Counted from the first letter of the stretch, positions 29,174 to 39,300 are shown. The stretch: 64,000 bases of DNA from Anaerolineales bacterium UBA2395 (GCA_002343775.1 DDSH01000019.1:21566-85565); one strand, 5' to 3'. Program-made: numbers and translations. The notes: generated by a model not told the origin, from the letters alone.

Positions 29174-29914
29174 TTACAACCTAGCCAGCCTGCCCGCCTT
29201 TCGCAGGTCACGATAATTCCACAGCACCTGCCAGATACGGACGGCGGCTTCGATCTGGATCTTGAGCGACATCTTGGATTTTCCAAAGCGCCGGTCGGCA
29301 AAATAGATGGGTACTTCACCGATCTTGAATTCAAGGCAATGCGCCAGATAGATCATCTCCACGAGGAAAATATATCCGCTCGATTGGATGCGTTCGAACG
29401 GCATCTGCTTCAGCGCCTCAGTACGCCACATGCGGTATCCCGTGGTTACATCATGCAGGGGCAGCCCCAAAATGGAACGTGCATAGAAATTTCCAAACGC
29501 AGAGAGCCACTTTCGCCATATGGGCCATTTCTCGTCCACCGACCCGCCTTGGACGTAGCGAGACCCGAGCACGATATCAGATGACTCAAGCAGACGCGCC
29601 ATCTCAACCAATTTGGCGGGGTCATGGGAAAAATCCGCATCCATCTGGACGATGGCTTGGGCATCCCCATCAAGAATCTTCTGAAACCCGTTCAGATACG
29701 CCGAACGCAAGCCCATTTTGCCGGGTCTGTGAAGCACATCCACCCTGCCAGGGTGGGTGCGAGCCAGCTCTTCTGCGATCCGTCCCGTCCCATCGGGACT
29801 GTTGTCGTCTACAACCAAAACCCGCAATTCGAGCGGAAGCGAAAATAAAGCGGAGACCAATTTGGGAAGGTTCTCCGCTTCGTTATATGTTGGAATAACG
29901 ATCGTCGCGCGCAA
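29174..29914 (-). CDS. Polyprenol-monophosphomannose synthase-like glycosyltransferase (GT2)
   Basis: 246-residue GT-A glycosyltransferase. TIVIPTYNEAENLP, VVDDNSPDGTG, QMDADFSHDP (DxD metal site) and the RFGKSKMS end are those of dolichol/polyprenol-phosphate mannose synthases, which transfer mannose from GDP-Man to a lipid carrier. No membrane helix follows the catalytic domain. The TTG start at 29914 is 5 nt after the stop of the response-regulator gene, giving tight translational coupling. Confidence 0.87.
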   Translation of the reverse strand: MRATIVIPTYNEAENLPKLVSALFSLPLELRVLVVDDNSPDGTGRIAEELARTHPGRVDVLHRPGKMGLRSAYLNGFQKILDGDAQAIVQMDADFSHDPAKLVEMARLLESSDIVLGSRYVQGGSVDEKWPIWRKWLSAFGNFYARSILGLPLHDVTTGYRMWRTEALKQMPFERIQSSGYIFLVEMIYLAHCLEFKIGEVPIYFADRRFGKSKMSLKIQIEAAVRIWQVLWNYRDLRKAGRLARL

Positions 29915-29919
29915 ATTTG

Positions 29920-30777
29920 TTACCTGTTCTTTGGGTTGAGCAATTCACCCTTGAATTGCTCAACATCCCCGGAAAAACCTTTGAGAGATGCAATTTCCAC
30001 GATCTTGGAACCAAGTCGGTTGGGATGTTTCGTCATTTGCTCGCGGTCTTTGATGGGGTAGAAATATTCCACCGCCTGCTCAAGCCGTGACTTTAATTTG
30101 TCGCTCAAGGCTGCCAGGTTGGACGGCGGCACGACCAATATAAAATCGGTTCCGCTCAGGTGACCAAGGAAATCATCCGGCCGGCTGACCTCGCGCATGG
30201 TGTTCACGATCATCAAGCTCACCGCCCGCAGCACATCATCCGATGCAACGAACCCGTACATTTCACGAAATGTTTCCATATACTCAAGTGAGACATACAG
30301 CAAGGCAGACCCGTCTTTACCGAGCACTTCGGACAGCTTTTCATCCACCAGAGCGCCTTCCGGCAAACCGGTCACGGGGTTGGTCAACGATCCCTGACTG
30401 ACTCGTTTCAGGGCATTTCGAACCCGAAGCCTCAGTTCCTGAATATCGAAAGGTTTGGTGATGTAATCATCGGCGCCGATCTCCAACCCCTGCAAACGGT
30501 CGGCACGGTCTCGTTTTTCGGTCAAGAAGATGATGGGGACATCCGCTGTGCGGCGGTCGGTGCGAAGGCGACGGGCTACTTCGTAACCGTCGATGTCGGG
30601 CAGGCGAATATCCAATATAACAAGGTCGGGGGTGGCTTGCTGGGCAGAACGGACGCCGTCCTCGCCCCAGTTTACCGTGGAAACATCGTATTCTTGTGAA
30701 CGAAAATACGCTGTCAGCATTTCTGCCACATCGGGGTCATCTTCGACGATAAGGATTTTTGACTTTGTGACCGTCAT
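29920..30777 (-). CDS. Response regulator with degenerate GGDEF domain
   Basis: 285-residue protein. The receiver domain (about 8-122) has the acidic pair (VEDDPD), phospho-acceptor Asp in LVILDIRLPDIDG, and the Lys in DDYITKPF. The C-terminal half resembles a diguanylate cyclase, but the active-site loop reads SGTDF instead of GGDEF, so cyclase activity is doubtful and it may act as a binding or dimerisation module. ATG at 30777. It follows the V4R gene by 13 nt. Confidence 0.85.
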   Translation of the reverse strand: MTVTKSKILIVEDDPDVAEMLTAYFRSQEYDVSTVNWGEDGVRSAQQATPDLVILDIRLPDIDGYEVARRLRTDRRTADVPIIFLTEKRDRADRLQGLEIGADDYITKPFDIQELRLRVRNALKRVSQGSLTNPVTGLPEGALVDEKLSEVLGKDGSALLYVSLEYMETFREMYGFVASDDVLRAVSLMIVNTMREVSRPDDFLGHLSGTDFILVVPPSNLAALSDKLKSRLEQAVEYFYPIKDREQMTKHPNRLGSKIVEIASLKGFSGDVEQFKGELLNPKNR

Positions 30778-30790
30778 GCTGGATCCTGTA

Positions 30791-31426
30791 TCAGGAAATC
30801 GGTTCTTTCTGGATGATGAACTCGCAAACACTGTCGCCCATGGCAACACATTTGGACTCATTGACGCGGAATTCGTTTCCACCGGAGACCCACTTGAGGC
30901 TTTCCTGCAGCAAGCCTGCCGCAATGAAGCAGACGGGCTTGTCCACGCCGGAGCGTCCCCAACAGCAGGGGCATTTGTGGATTGTCCAAACCCACTCGGT
31001 ATCTTTTTCCTCGACGGTGGTTTGCTGGTCGCTGAGTTGGGTGAAGATCTTGGCGAAGGCGGGCAAACCGATCCTCAGTTTGGATTGAAGCGGGAGGACG
31101 ACGAATGCCAGGTCTGCGGCACCGGCTAAGGCGCCGAAATTCCTCAGGGCGTCGGCAAAGGTTGCGCGTCCGGCGCGAAGCGCGAGGCCACGACCGCCAC
31201 GCGGACCGTACATTTCCTCCAAAGAAGAACCAATGGCGGAAAGTTCGGCAAAGTCAAATCCTTTATCCAAGTTATCAGGGGGGTAATTTTCAATGTAATG
31301 GCTTAAGCCGCCAAGGTTAAGGATGGCGTTCAAACCGTTCTTGCCCATCACTTCTTCGAGTGATTTGATGGTGATCAAGCCAAATTTATTGGGATAGTAT
31401 AGTCCGGCTTTTTGAATGGGGCTCAT
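30791..31426 (-). CDS. V4R-domain sensor protein
   Basis: 211-residue protein ending in a V4R (4-vinyl reductase type) domain. Its Cys-rich features are KCPCCWG, KPVCFIAAGLL and ESKCVAMGDSVCEF. V4R domains bind small hydrophobic ligands or metal and often serve as sensor inputs. The start ATG is at 31426, 10 nt after the roadblock gene. Presumably it works with the roadblock protein and the response regulator. Confidence 0.83.
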   Translation of the reverse strand: MSPIQKAGLYYPNKFGLITIKSLEEVMGKNGLNAILNLGGLSHYIENYPPDNLDKGFDFAELSAIGSSLEEMYGPRGGRGLALRAGRATFADALRNFGALAGAADLAFVVLPLQSKLRIGLPAFAKIFTQLSDQQTTVEEKDTEWVWTIHKCPCCWGRSGVDKPVCFIAAGLLQESLKWVSGGNEFRVNESKCVAMGDSVCEFIIQKEPIS

Positions 31427-31436
31427 AGGTACTCCA

Positions 31437-31808
31437 CTAAATCAACTTTGCGAGATCTTCGGCAGCGCGGCGCATGTCGAGGAAGATCAGACCCAATTTG
31501 GCTTGTTCGCGAGCCAGGGCGGTCAGTACGGCTTCCTCACCCACCGACATCAGGACGACATATCCTTTTACGCCTTTGATATAGACCTGTTCGAGAGATC
31601 CACGCCCCAATTCTCCTGCAATGCGTTCGCCCAGGGAAAGCATTGCCGCTGACATGGCGGAGACACGGTCTTCTTCCACGCCTTGTGGAAGAGCAGATGC
31701 GATGCTCAAGCCATCTACACTGACTACTGCGGAAGCTTCAATATCCGGCGAGGATGCCTGTAGCTCGCGCAGGCGTTCCACCATCTGTTGCGTACGGTTC
31801 TTAGACAA
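31437..31808 (-). CDS. Roadblock/LC7-domain protein
   Basis: 123-residue roadblock/LC7 protein (EASAVVSVDGLSIAS, VSAMSAAMLSLGERIAGELG, YVVLMSV), a dimeric scaffold that usually regulates small Ras-like GTPases or polarity and motility. A TTG start at 31808 is chosen because AGGAGG lies 5 nt upstream; the frame continues to an ATG at 31880 but without a ribosome site. First gene of the roadblock-V4R-regulator-GT2 operon. No MglA-type GTPase is in the window. Confidence 0.85.
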   Translation of the reverse strand: MSKNRTQQMVERLRELQASSPDIEASAVVSVDGLSIASALPQGVEEDRVSAMSAAMLSLGERIAGELGRGSLEQVYIKGVKGYVVLMSVGEEAVLTALAREQAKLGLIFLDMRRAAEDLAKLI

Positions 31809-31987
31809 GCAGCCCTCCTGGGGAATTATGAACGTCCCAATGAAGTTTTGCGGGACGCCACCTTCAAATTTGTGTGACAATTTTAGAACAGGGCTTTCAT
31901 TGTGTCAAGTTAGATGGTTTGTAGTTTGCAAATTGGTAAACAACCTGCAAGGGGGAAATCGAAATCATAAAAGTCGATTTCGTTGTA

Positions 31988-32016
31988 TTGACACGGATAT
32001 ACCATCATGGTAAACT
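31988..32016 (+). promoter_or_regulatory. Promoter of tRNA-Asp
   Basis: Consensus TTGACA at 31988-31993, a 17-nt spacer and TAAACT at 32011-32016, 19 nt before the tRNA. Confidence 0.75.
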
Positions 32017-32035
32017 ATCGCCCGCTTAACCAATT

Positions 32036-32109
32036 GGTCCCGTGGTGTAGCGGCCTAACATGCGGCCCTGTCAAGGCCGAGATCGCGGGTTCGAATCCCG
32101 TCGGGACCG
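32036..32109 (+). tRNA. tRNA-Asp (GTC)
   Basis: A 74-nt cloverleaf: acceptor GGTCCCG/CGGGACC, discriminator G, anticodon stem CGGCC/GGCCG with loop CTGTCAA (anticodon GTC), and T-arm CGGG-TTCGAAT-CCCG. No encoded CCA. Its 3' part is overlapped on the other strand by the end of a serine recombinase gene, which marks it as a probable integration target. Confidence 0.96.
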
Positions 32110-33647
32110 CTCTTACTGCAACCTTCAAAAAAGGTTGTAAAAAGAGGAAGAAACGCAAAAGTCGGTTGGATAGCCACTAGCGCGTTTTCTCGCACAAAGA
32201 TTGCTTCGATCGCGAGTCGAAGCAATCTTTTTTGTTCGATTGTACTTAGTTTAGTCCAGTTGGCATATGCCTCTTGGACTTTCTTGCTTAATGTTAGTGT
32301 AGCAGTGAAATTATTTTCCTGCAAGGGATTGATGATATTTTCAACGCGTTCCTTCTCTCTTTCAAGAATTTCTTTCGTAATTTCACCGCGTATATAAAGT
32401 TCCTGTGCTCTTTGTAATTCATTCTGTGCATCATTTGCATGCTTGTTGATCACATCAGGCTTTGCAGATTTCTCCCAAGCCTTTGATGCTTGATACAGAA
32501 GCTTGACCACCTGCTTCTCCAACGGGATCGCTTTTATCACTTTCTGGTCACAATGTCCATTATCAAGCTCTATTCGACCGGAGTCCGCGTAAACAAATCC
32601 TTTCGCCCGCCATGTTGATCCGCGCATGGGCCAACCACAGCCTGCGCAAAATATTATTCCTGTCAGAGGGTAAAGTCTTTGCTTTGTATTTCTTTTCATG
32701 TGTGACACAGTCCCCATTGTTTTTCGTAGATCCATTAGTGCATTAAATGTCTCATCAGAAATCAAGGCAGGATGTTTTCCTGGATACAAGGATTCGATTT
32801 TTCGCTTTCTACCTCTGCCATAGTAGGCAATCTTTCCCGTATATAAAATCCTCGTCAGGACTCCCCGCACAAAGTCTTTTGTAAATACACCTGGACCTTT
32901 CCTTCCGTGAATCCCCTTTTGCCGATAATTTCGCACTGTACCATCCGGCAAAGTGAAGGTCATTTGGTTCATTTTCTCTGCAACGCCAATATCACTCTTT
33001 ATCCCATTCAAATAAAAATCGAACATCATTCGAACACCATTCCCATCAATGGGATGTTCGATCATTGTTTTGCCATTCCCCTTATCCGGCATCCCAACAT
33101 CCGGACAGTATCCCGGACCATTGGGGTCGGTACATCTTGAGCATAACCCACGGCAATATCCATAGGAAATATTGCCATTCCACAGCCCATCACGGGCACG
33201 TTGCATCTTCCCCTTTCGAGTTTCCTGACGCAAGTTGTCGATATAAATCTCCGCCAGCATCCCAAGCATGGTTAGAGTTAACTTACCCCAAGGAGTGGTG
33301 AAATCCAGGCGCTCTTGAACGGATATGAAGGTGACATTATGGCTGTTCAGTTGATCCAACGCATTGAGAAGACCGTTCAGGTGGCGATAGAAGCGATCAA
33401 TCTTATCCACGATGATGACATCGAAATGTCCATCTTCCGCATCCTGCATCAACCTTGCTAATTCCGGACGCCGGCTGTCCTTCTTGGCGGAGATACCCGC
33501 ATCTGTATATATCTTGATAAGGTCCCAACCTCGCTCAGCAGCAAGTTTTCGGATGTTGTTTTCCTGCGCATCCAGGCTAAAACCATCCACCTGTTCACGC
33601 ATTGAGACCCTTCGATAGCCAACAGCTCGCATAGAAAAAGACGTCAT
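32055..33647 (-). CDS. Large serine recombinase (integrase) abutting tRNA-Asp
   Basis: 530-residue large serine recombinase. Catalytic domain (about 5-150) has GYRRVS with Ser15, KIDRFYR and the LGMLAEIYIDNLRQETRKG helix. A recombinase domain (about 190-290), zinc ribbon (CAGCGWPMRG...C) and coiled coil (about 400-470) follow. AGAGGAG lies 9 nt before the ATG. Residues after about 512 (GPDGIRTRDLGLDRAAC) are an antisense reading of the tRNA-Asp 3' half, so the native C-terminus was probably different before integration, or the att site is used as coding sequence. It drives insertion and excision of the element to its right. Confidence 0.9.
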   Translation of the reverse strand: MTSFSMRAVGYRRVSMREQVDGFSLDAQENNIRKLAAERGWDLIKIYTDAGISAKKDSRRPELARLMQDAEDGHFDVIIVDKIDRFYRHLNGLLNALDQLNSHNVTFISVQERLDFTTPWGKLTLTMLGMLAEIYIDNLRQETRKGKMQRARDGLWNGNISYGYCRGLCSRCTDPNGPGYCPDVGMPDKGNGKTMIEHPIDGNGVRMMFDFYLNGIKSDIGVAEKMNQMTFTLPDGTVRNYRQKGIHGRKGPGVFTKDFVRGVLTRILYTGKIAYYGRGRKRKIESLYPGKHPALISDETFNALMDLRKTMGTVSHMKRNTKQRLYPLTGIIFCAGCGWPMRGSTWRAKGFVYADSGRIELDNGHCDQKVIKAIPLEKQVVKLLYQASKAWEKSAKPDVINKHANDAQNELQRAQELYIRGEITKEILEREKERVENIINPLQENNFTATLTLSKKVQEAYANWTKLSTIEQKRLLRLAIEAIFVRENALVAIQPTFAFLPLFTTFFEGCSKSGPDGIRTRDLGLDRAAC

Positions 33648-33674
33648 ACAATTTTTCTCCTCTCAGTGAAGATA

Positions 33675-33710
33675 TATAATCACGTTCGTGCATTCTATCG
33701 CATCGAGGAG
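33675..33710 (+). promoter_or_regulatory. -10 box and RBS of the HTH regulator
   Basis: TATAAT at 33675-33680 and GAGGAG at 33705-33710 lie in the 69-nt divergent region between the recombinase and the regulator gene. Confidence 0.55.
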
Positions 33711-33716
33711 AATCCA

Positions 33717-34139
33717 ATGGAAGAACCAATTGCAAAACGCCTAAGAAATGCCCGAAAAGGAGAGATCGATCTCACCCCATTGTCAAACAGAATTAGGGAA
33801 TTACTCGAACAGAGAAATGAGTCTTTACGAGCTGCTGGATTGAAGGCAGGGCTGGATCATCAATTCGTTCGAAGGATCGTCAATGGGGAACGCCCTAACA
33901 TGATTGCATGCATCATGCTGGCGGATTACTTTGGCATCAACCCAAATGAACTGCTTCAACTTGCCAAATGGCCTACGTTGAAGATCTTTGATATTGCTCA
34001 CGGCAACAGCACCAAACAAATCTCTCCTGAAGCTGTGGATTTGGCTTTGGATCTCACAGAAATAAACAGTGCAGATTCACGCCGTAACCTAGTCAGCGCG
34101 TTCCGCACCATTATGAGTGAATTCAGAAAACGAAGCTGA
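33717..34139 (+). CDS. XRE-like HTH regulator
   Basis: 140-residue DNA-binding protein. The HTH lies at about residues 20-78: LSNRIRELLEQRNESLRAAG, DHQFVRRIVNGERPN, YFGINPNELLQLA. Standing between two serine recombinase genes, divergent from the first, it is likely the element's control protein. Its stop is 2 nt from the end of the convergent second recombinase. Confidence 0.8.
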   Translation: MEEPIAKRLRNARKGEIDLTPLSNRIRELLEQRNESLRAAGLKAGLDHQFVRRIVNGERPNMIACIMLADYFGINPNELLQLAKWPTLKIFDIAHGNSTKQISPEAVDLALDLTEINSADSRRNLVSAFRTIMSEFRKRS

Positions 34140-34141
34140 CT

Positions 34142-35965
34142 TTACTCTTCCAAGCCCAGCAATGTATCAAAGGGTGGATAGGCAAGGATTTTCCGTAATT
34201 TTCCCTGCGCATCAAAGTACAAACCCTTGAACATGATATTGAGAAGGATTCTTTTTTCGCCAGGCAACATTCGGGACCAGTTTCCAGGAAAATCTTCCAA
34301 TAACGGCAATAATTCCTGAACGGCAGGATTGGCAGAAGGCTTTAATGACCGTAATCGTTGCAGGATGAAGTGGGCTTGTTCCTCATATTCCGCCTTGCTA
34401 ATATCGCCCTGCTTATATAGATCCTGATATCGTTTCAGGGATTGACGCAAGTTGAAATTTTCTCTTTCAAACGCTGGAAGACCCTCATCCGAGACAAAGT
34501 AAGCCAGTATTTTTTCCTTGATTTCATCTGTCAATTTTATATTTGCCAATAGTCGATCCACCTCGGATTCCAATTGATCACCAGATAAATAACGGGTGGT
34601 ATGCAGCTCCACAATAGCCTGGCTGATGGAATTGGAGCGGACCTTGATTTCACGAAAGGACTTGTTATCAATGACAAGATTCTGCCTACCCTTTTTCGTC
34701 ACACACCGATCCTGTAACGCTGCACAACGATAGGTCCGTTTGTTGTTTCGCATGGTTCCGCCTCTGAGCGTGACAATGCTTCCATTCTGTTCAAAACATA
34801 TCCAGCACCGGCTAACACCGGTCAATGGATAGATTTGTTTTGTATTGGAAATAGAAGTTGGTGTGCGTCCCTTCATTTTCCGCATGTGTTGAGACGCTTT
34901 CCATTCCTCCATACTGATCAATGCCTGATGTTTGCCCGGCTGCAATTCGATGATGCGCCGACTGTTAATCTGCTTCCCTTTCTTGATCTTCCTCTCCGGG
35001 TCCTCCGGGTCATCATCCATATCCAGTTCAGGACGTTCATAGCGCGCGACCAAGCCGGCAAAAAACGGATTCTCCACAATGGCGCGAATGCTATCTCTAG
35101 AAAATAATCCCAATGGATTGCTTAGGGTTTGTCCCTTTGTACGATACCGAATAGACTGTCCATTTGGCAATGTGAAGTCATGGGAATTTAGCCAGTCGGC
35201 GATCTCGCGGTAGCTGTACCCTTTCAGGAATAACTCGAATATCCACGGAATGGCAAAACGTGTCACTGGATGAGGGACAGCAATACGCCCCCGCTGGCTT
35301 TCCGCTCGATCCTCCATCCCCACCAAGGGGCAAATTCCTTTCCCGTGAGCATCATTACAAGTGGTGCAAAGACCATTACAGTATCCCAGTGGCAAATAGC
35401 CGTTTGGCAAGCCGCTTCTTGCGCGATGTGCCTTGGCTTCACGGGTGCGTTCGCTGGTCTGATGCACATAACTCTCTGCCATCATTCCCAGCAACGCCAG
35501 CATCTGAAGTCCCTGCCGGGTCTTGGTATCAATATTCTCGGTGACACTTATTAATCCAACTTTGTGTCGTTTCAAAAAACGGACAAAGCCCAAAATGGAC
35601 TCAAGATTACGATACAGACGATCCAAACGGTGAACCACAACCACTTTGATGCGACCCGAGCGGACATCCCGAACCAGGCGTTGGAGTTCTTTTCGTCGGC
35701 TATTGCGACCAGTCTTGTTCGGATCACTATAGATCTCCACTTTTGTGGCGCCATGAGCTCGTGCATACTCTTCCGCCCGGTCCGGTTGGATCTCAAGGGA
35801 ATACCCTTGAAACTTGGGGTCAACCCGTGACACTCTAGAGTAAATAGCCCAAGTCGAATTTCCCTTGATCTCATCCAGGTATTCATATTCCTGCTTGATA
35901 TATTCATCCAGCTCCTCGAAGGTAACTGGGAAGTGTTGTCTATCTGCGGGTAGGCTTCTTTGCAT
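34142..35965 (-). CDS. Second large serine recombinase
   Basis: 607-residue large serine recombinase. Catalytic domain with IYSRVS (Ser46), VHRLDRLYR and LALLGMMAESYVHQTSERTREAK. Recombinase domain (about 220-320), a zinc-ribbon region (SRCWICFEQNG...CAALQDRC) and coiled-coil C-terminal region. Only distantly similar to the first recombinase, so not a recent duplication. The ATG at 35965 overlaps a 45-codon frame by 26 nt; the frame stays open to a TTG at 36007, but that gives a Lys-rich head and no ribosome site. Confidence 0.88.
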   Translation of the reverse strand: MQRSLPADRQHFPVTFEELDEYIKQEYEYLDEIKGNSTWAIYSRVSRVDPKFQGYSLEIQPDRAEEYARAHGATKVEIYSDPNKTGRNSRRKELQRLVRDVRSGRIKVVVVHRLDRLYRNLESILGFVRFLKRHKVGLISVTENIDTKTRQGLQMLALLGMMAESYVHQTSERTREAKAHRARSGLPNGYLPLGYCNGLCTTCNDAHGKGICPLVGMEDRAESQRGRIAVPHPVTRFAIPWIFELFLKGYSYREIADWLNSHDFTLPNGQSIRYRTKGQTLSNPLGLFSRDSIRAIVENPFFAGLVARYERPELDMDDDPEDPERKIKKGKQINSRRIIELQPGKHQALISMEEWKASQHMRKMKGRTPTSISNTKQIYPLTGVSRCWICFEQNGSIVTLRGGTMRNNKRTYRCAALQDRCVTKKGRQNLVIDNKSFREIKVRSNSISQAIVELHTTRYLSGDQLESEVDRLLANIKLTDEIKEKILAYFVSDEGLPAFERENFNLRQSLKRYQDLYKQGDISKAEYEEQAHFILQRLRSLKPSANPAVQELLPLLEDFPGNWSRMLPGEKRILLNIMFKGLYFDAQGKLRKILAYPPFDTLLGLEE

Positions 35966-36077
35966 TTCCGTTCTTTTCCTTTTTTTCTGTTTTTTTGCTT
36001 TCGACAAGCATCCGTCGTAGATAAGCTACAAAGGCTTTTGCAAACTCATCAATGCGTTCATCTGTTATGTAGGACAA
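35940..36077 (-). CDS. Small protein upstream of and overlapping the second recombinase
   Basis: 45-codon frame starting at TTG 36077, with AGGAGA about 10 nt upstream. The product begins MSYITDERIDEFAKAFVAYL and ends in a Lys/Glu-rich tail (KKTEKKEKNGNAKKPTRR). The amphipathic helix plus basic tail looks like a real accessory protein, and the stop overlaps the recombinase start, suggesting translational coupling. No family recognised. Confidence 0.45.
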   Translation of the reverse strand: MSYITDERIDEFAKAFVAYLRRMLVESKKTEKKEKNGNAKKPTRR

Positions 36078-36274
36078 CTCTGGTATTTCTCCTGATTTGG
36101 TAAGGTTCTGTCTTGCTAATTTAGTTCGATTTTATTGTCCGCGTCCAGAAGGTGGTCAAATGCTGTCGCTAAGCGGAATTTATATGAATACATTTGCAGT
36201 ATACAGAAGAGGGGAAAAACTGTAAAAGCACGTAGGCGGCAATACATTCGAGGGCAGATTGGGTGATAGAATTA

Positions 36275-36292
36275 AAAGGTACATGTACCTTT
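36275..36292. promoter_or_regulatory. 18-bp perfect palindrome before the alpha-2-macroglobulin gene
   Basis: AAAGGTACATGTACCTTT is a perfect palindrome ending 19 nt before the ATG at 36312 and just before AGGAGG at 36300. It is a plausible operator for a dimeric regulator. The rest of the gap (36078-36274) shows nothing else. Confidence 0.5.
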
Positions 36293-36311
36293 CATATATC
36301 AGGAGGAAATC

Positions 36312-39300
36312 ATGTTAACTGTGACAGGAAAAAAAGCAGGAATTTGGACAGTCGTTCTTATTTATGTATTAACTTCAATAGGCATTGGTAACGCCAAAGC
36401 ATTACCCCCTGCCCAGTATCTATCTCCAACCGTAATTAACCATGTAGAAAATAACTCAGCAAATATTCCACACATACTCCAAGTGTATCCAAAAGGCGGT
36501 TTTCTTTCAGATCGGTCGAGCAGCATCCAAGTGACGTTTAGCCAATCTATGGATCAGGAACAAACAGAGTCTGCGTTTTCCATTCAACCCGACCTGCCTC
36601 ATGCATTTAAATGGTTAGATGCAATAACACTACAAATCGAGTTCACGGAATTATTCAAACCAGGCACTCAATACGCCCTGACTTTCTATGGTGAGAAAGC
36701 AATAGATATAAACGGACAAAACCTCAAAGAAGATTATCGATGGTACTACTGGCTTGACCCCTTTACCATTGATCTTGAAATCCCTGAACCAAATAAGATC
36801 AAACTAACATTCAGTCATTCAATAAATTGGAGCAAAAGCCATATCCCGTTTGAAATTCAACCACCCCTCGAGGGTCAATGGATATGGCAGAACACCAAAA
36901 CCCTTGAATTCATCGGTTCAACGTCAATACCACCTGCCAAACACTACACCCTACAACTGAAGTCACCTTTATACGACAAATTCGGGGAAATTGTATTTGA
37001 TGAACGCCCACTTTCCTTCAATGCTCCAGCTCCTGTCGAGTCGGTTCAACCCAAAGACGGAGAATATGTACACGAGGATTTTTCTGCAATCCAGATTATT
37101 TTCAATAAACCAGTGGAAAAGCTATCAGCACAAAATGCCTTTTCCATACGCCCAGCCATTAAGGGGAGATTTTCCTGGGACCGAAGCGAGGGAAGCTCTT
37201 TTGATAATATACTTATCTTTACGCCAACGGAACTTTTTCAAGGTGAGCAAGACTACACGGTCTCGATTTCACCTGCATTAAAGGATATTGCCAATCGTCC
37301 ATTAATCCTGGAACCATTTCAGTGGAAATTTACTGTTCGGGATTACTATTCTTCATATCCAGCTATTGCATCGTTTGGCGGATATGGATCCAATGTTCAA
37401 GTTGTAGATGTCAATGGTCCACGTAGAGTTCAGTATTCCGGGACAGATCCGATTCAGTTTGAAGCATATCGTTATGACTTGAACGATTTCGTAAAATTGT
37501 ATTCCGAGGATTTCGGTCGGGGGTATTCTCTACCAAGAATCACTCTCCCTGATCCATCAGAAAATCGCCTGGTGGCTTCCTGGAATTCAACAGACGATGA
37601 AATTGGAGGCATCAGGGAAACAATCATCCCCCCGCAAATAGCACCCGGGTTATATGTCTTGAACATGAAGCATGATGGGCGCAGTTATAGCCAGTTATTC
37701 CTTATTTTGTCACGAAATACAGTCATGGCAAAAATTTACGGGGATCAAATATTTGTCTGGGTTACAGATATCAATGGAGATGCCATATCCAACGCAGAAA
37801 TTAGATTGTATTCGAGTCGTGGAGAAAAGATTCGAGAAGGCAGAACAGATGAACAAGGGCTTTACCAAGGTTTGGTACCAACCGGCTATCAGCCTATGCT
37901 CGTAACTGCAAGGGTAGGAGGCACAGGAGATGCTGATGTTGCGGTGACCGGCTTGAATGAAGGATGGGACAGTTATGATGGTTGGGTGCAATACAATAAT
38001 GATCCAGCCAGATATCTCGTTTATACCTATACTGATCGACCAATATATAAACCAGGACAAACCATAAATTACAAAGCCATCATACGCCACGATTATGACG
38101 TGCGCTATTCCATCCCCGCCGAAGATGCCCCCATTACAATTCATATCCGTGACCCCAGGAACAATCTCATTCAGTCCACTCAGATGACTACGAACGAATT
38201 TGGTACAGTGAATGGTTCCTTTACGATATCCGAAGGCGCGCCATTAGGCTACTATGCAATCGAAATAGATATTGAAGGGGAAATCAGCCGCCAGATATTT
38301 CGAATTGAAGATTACAGAAAACCTGAATATCAGGTAACACTAGAACCATCCAACCCCCAAGCCGATAATCAACTAATTTCTGGAGAAACCCTTGATCTGG
38401 ACGTTGATGTAAACTACTTCTTTGGGGAACCAGTGTCAAACGCAAAACTCACATATAGATATTACCGCCTCCATCCTTATTATGATTGGTGGAATTCCAA
38501 TCCTGAGGAGGTGCAATACACCTGGTATGCAGTTTGGGAGGAAGAAGAAAATGTGTTAAGCACAAATGAAGACGGAAAGGCAAAACTCCAGCTCTGGACC
38601 GACCAGGGTGGCTATTTTGAATACGGGACATTTGGTGACTGGCGTTCAAGTCTTCGTACAAAGACTTTTGCAGTGGAAGTAACCGCCGATGATGGAAATA
38701 ATCAGCCTGTTAGCGGGTATTATATTTACACAGTTGCAAACGCAGCAGAAAAGATAGGGTTGGATACTTCAGGTTATTTTAAAACTCCCAATACCCCATT
38801 TATTGTTCAGGCAAATGTGCAGGAACTCTCCGGTGCTCCTGTGCCACTCCGCGATTTATCGTTGGAAGTGAGTCGCTGGAATCGCGAAACATATAAGTAC
38901 GCTACCACGCCGGAAACCTTTTCCATGACCACCGACATGAATGGTATATCTACCCTCAAATTACAACTTGATGCGGGTTACTATAAATTAACCCTGACCG
39001 GGTTGGACGCACTGGGTAACCGCATGACCTCGGAAAGCTGGTTGAGTATTTTTTCAAAAAATAGCAGATGGAATGAAGATACATATGAACCACTGGTGAT
39101 CAGTGCAGAGAATAAATCCTATCAACCAAACGAAACAGCAAAATTCATGATCGAATCTAGTTTCGATGGTCCTGCCCTGTTGACTTTTGAACGCGGTAGT
39201 GTACTTCACGCCCAACAAGTCCTATTGACTGCGCCATTTACCTTGATTGAAACTGATATTCTGCCAGAATATGCCCCCAATGTTTATGTCACTGTTAATG

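Noticed and set aside
32055..32109. GPDGIRTRDLGLDRAAC taken as a conserved protein domain of the recombinase
   Set aside because: It is the translated antisense strand of the tRNA-Asp 3' half, a well-known source of false protein conservation.
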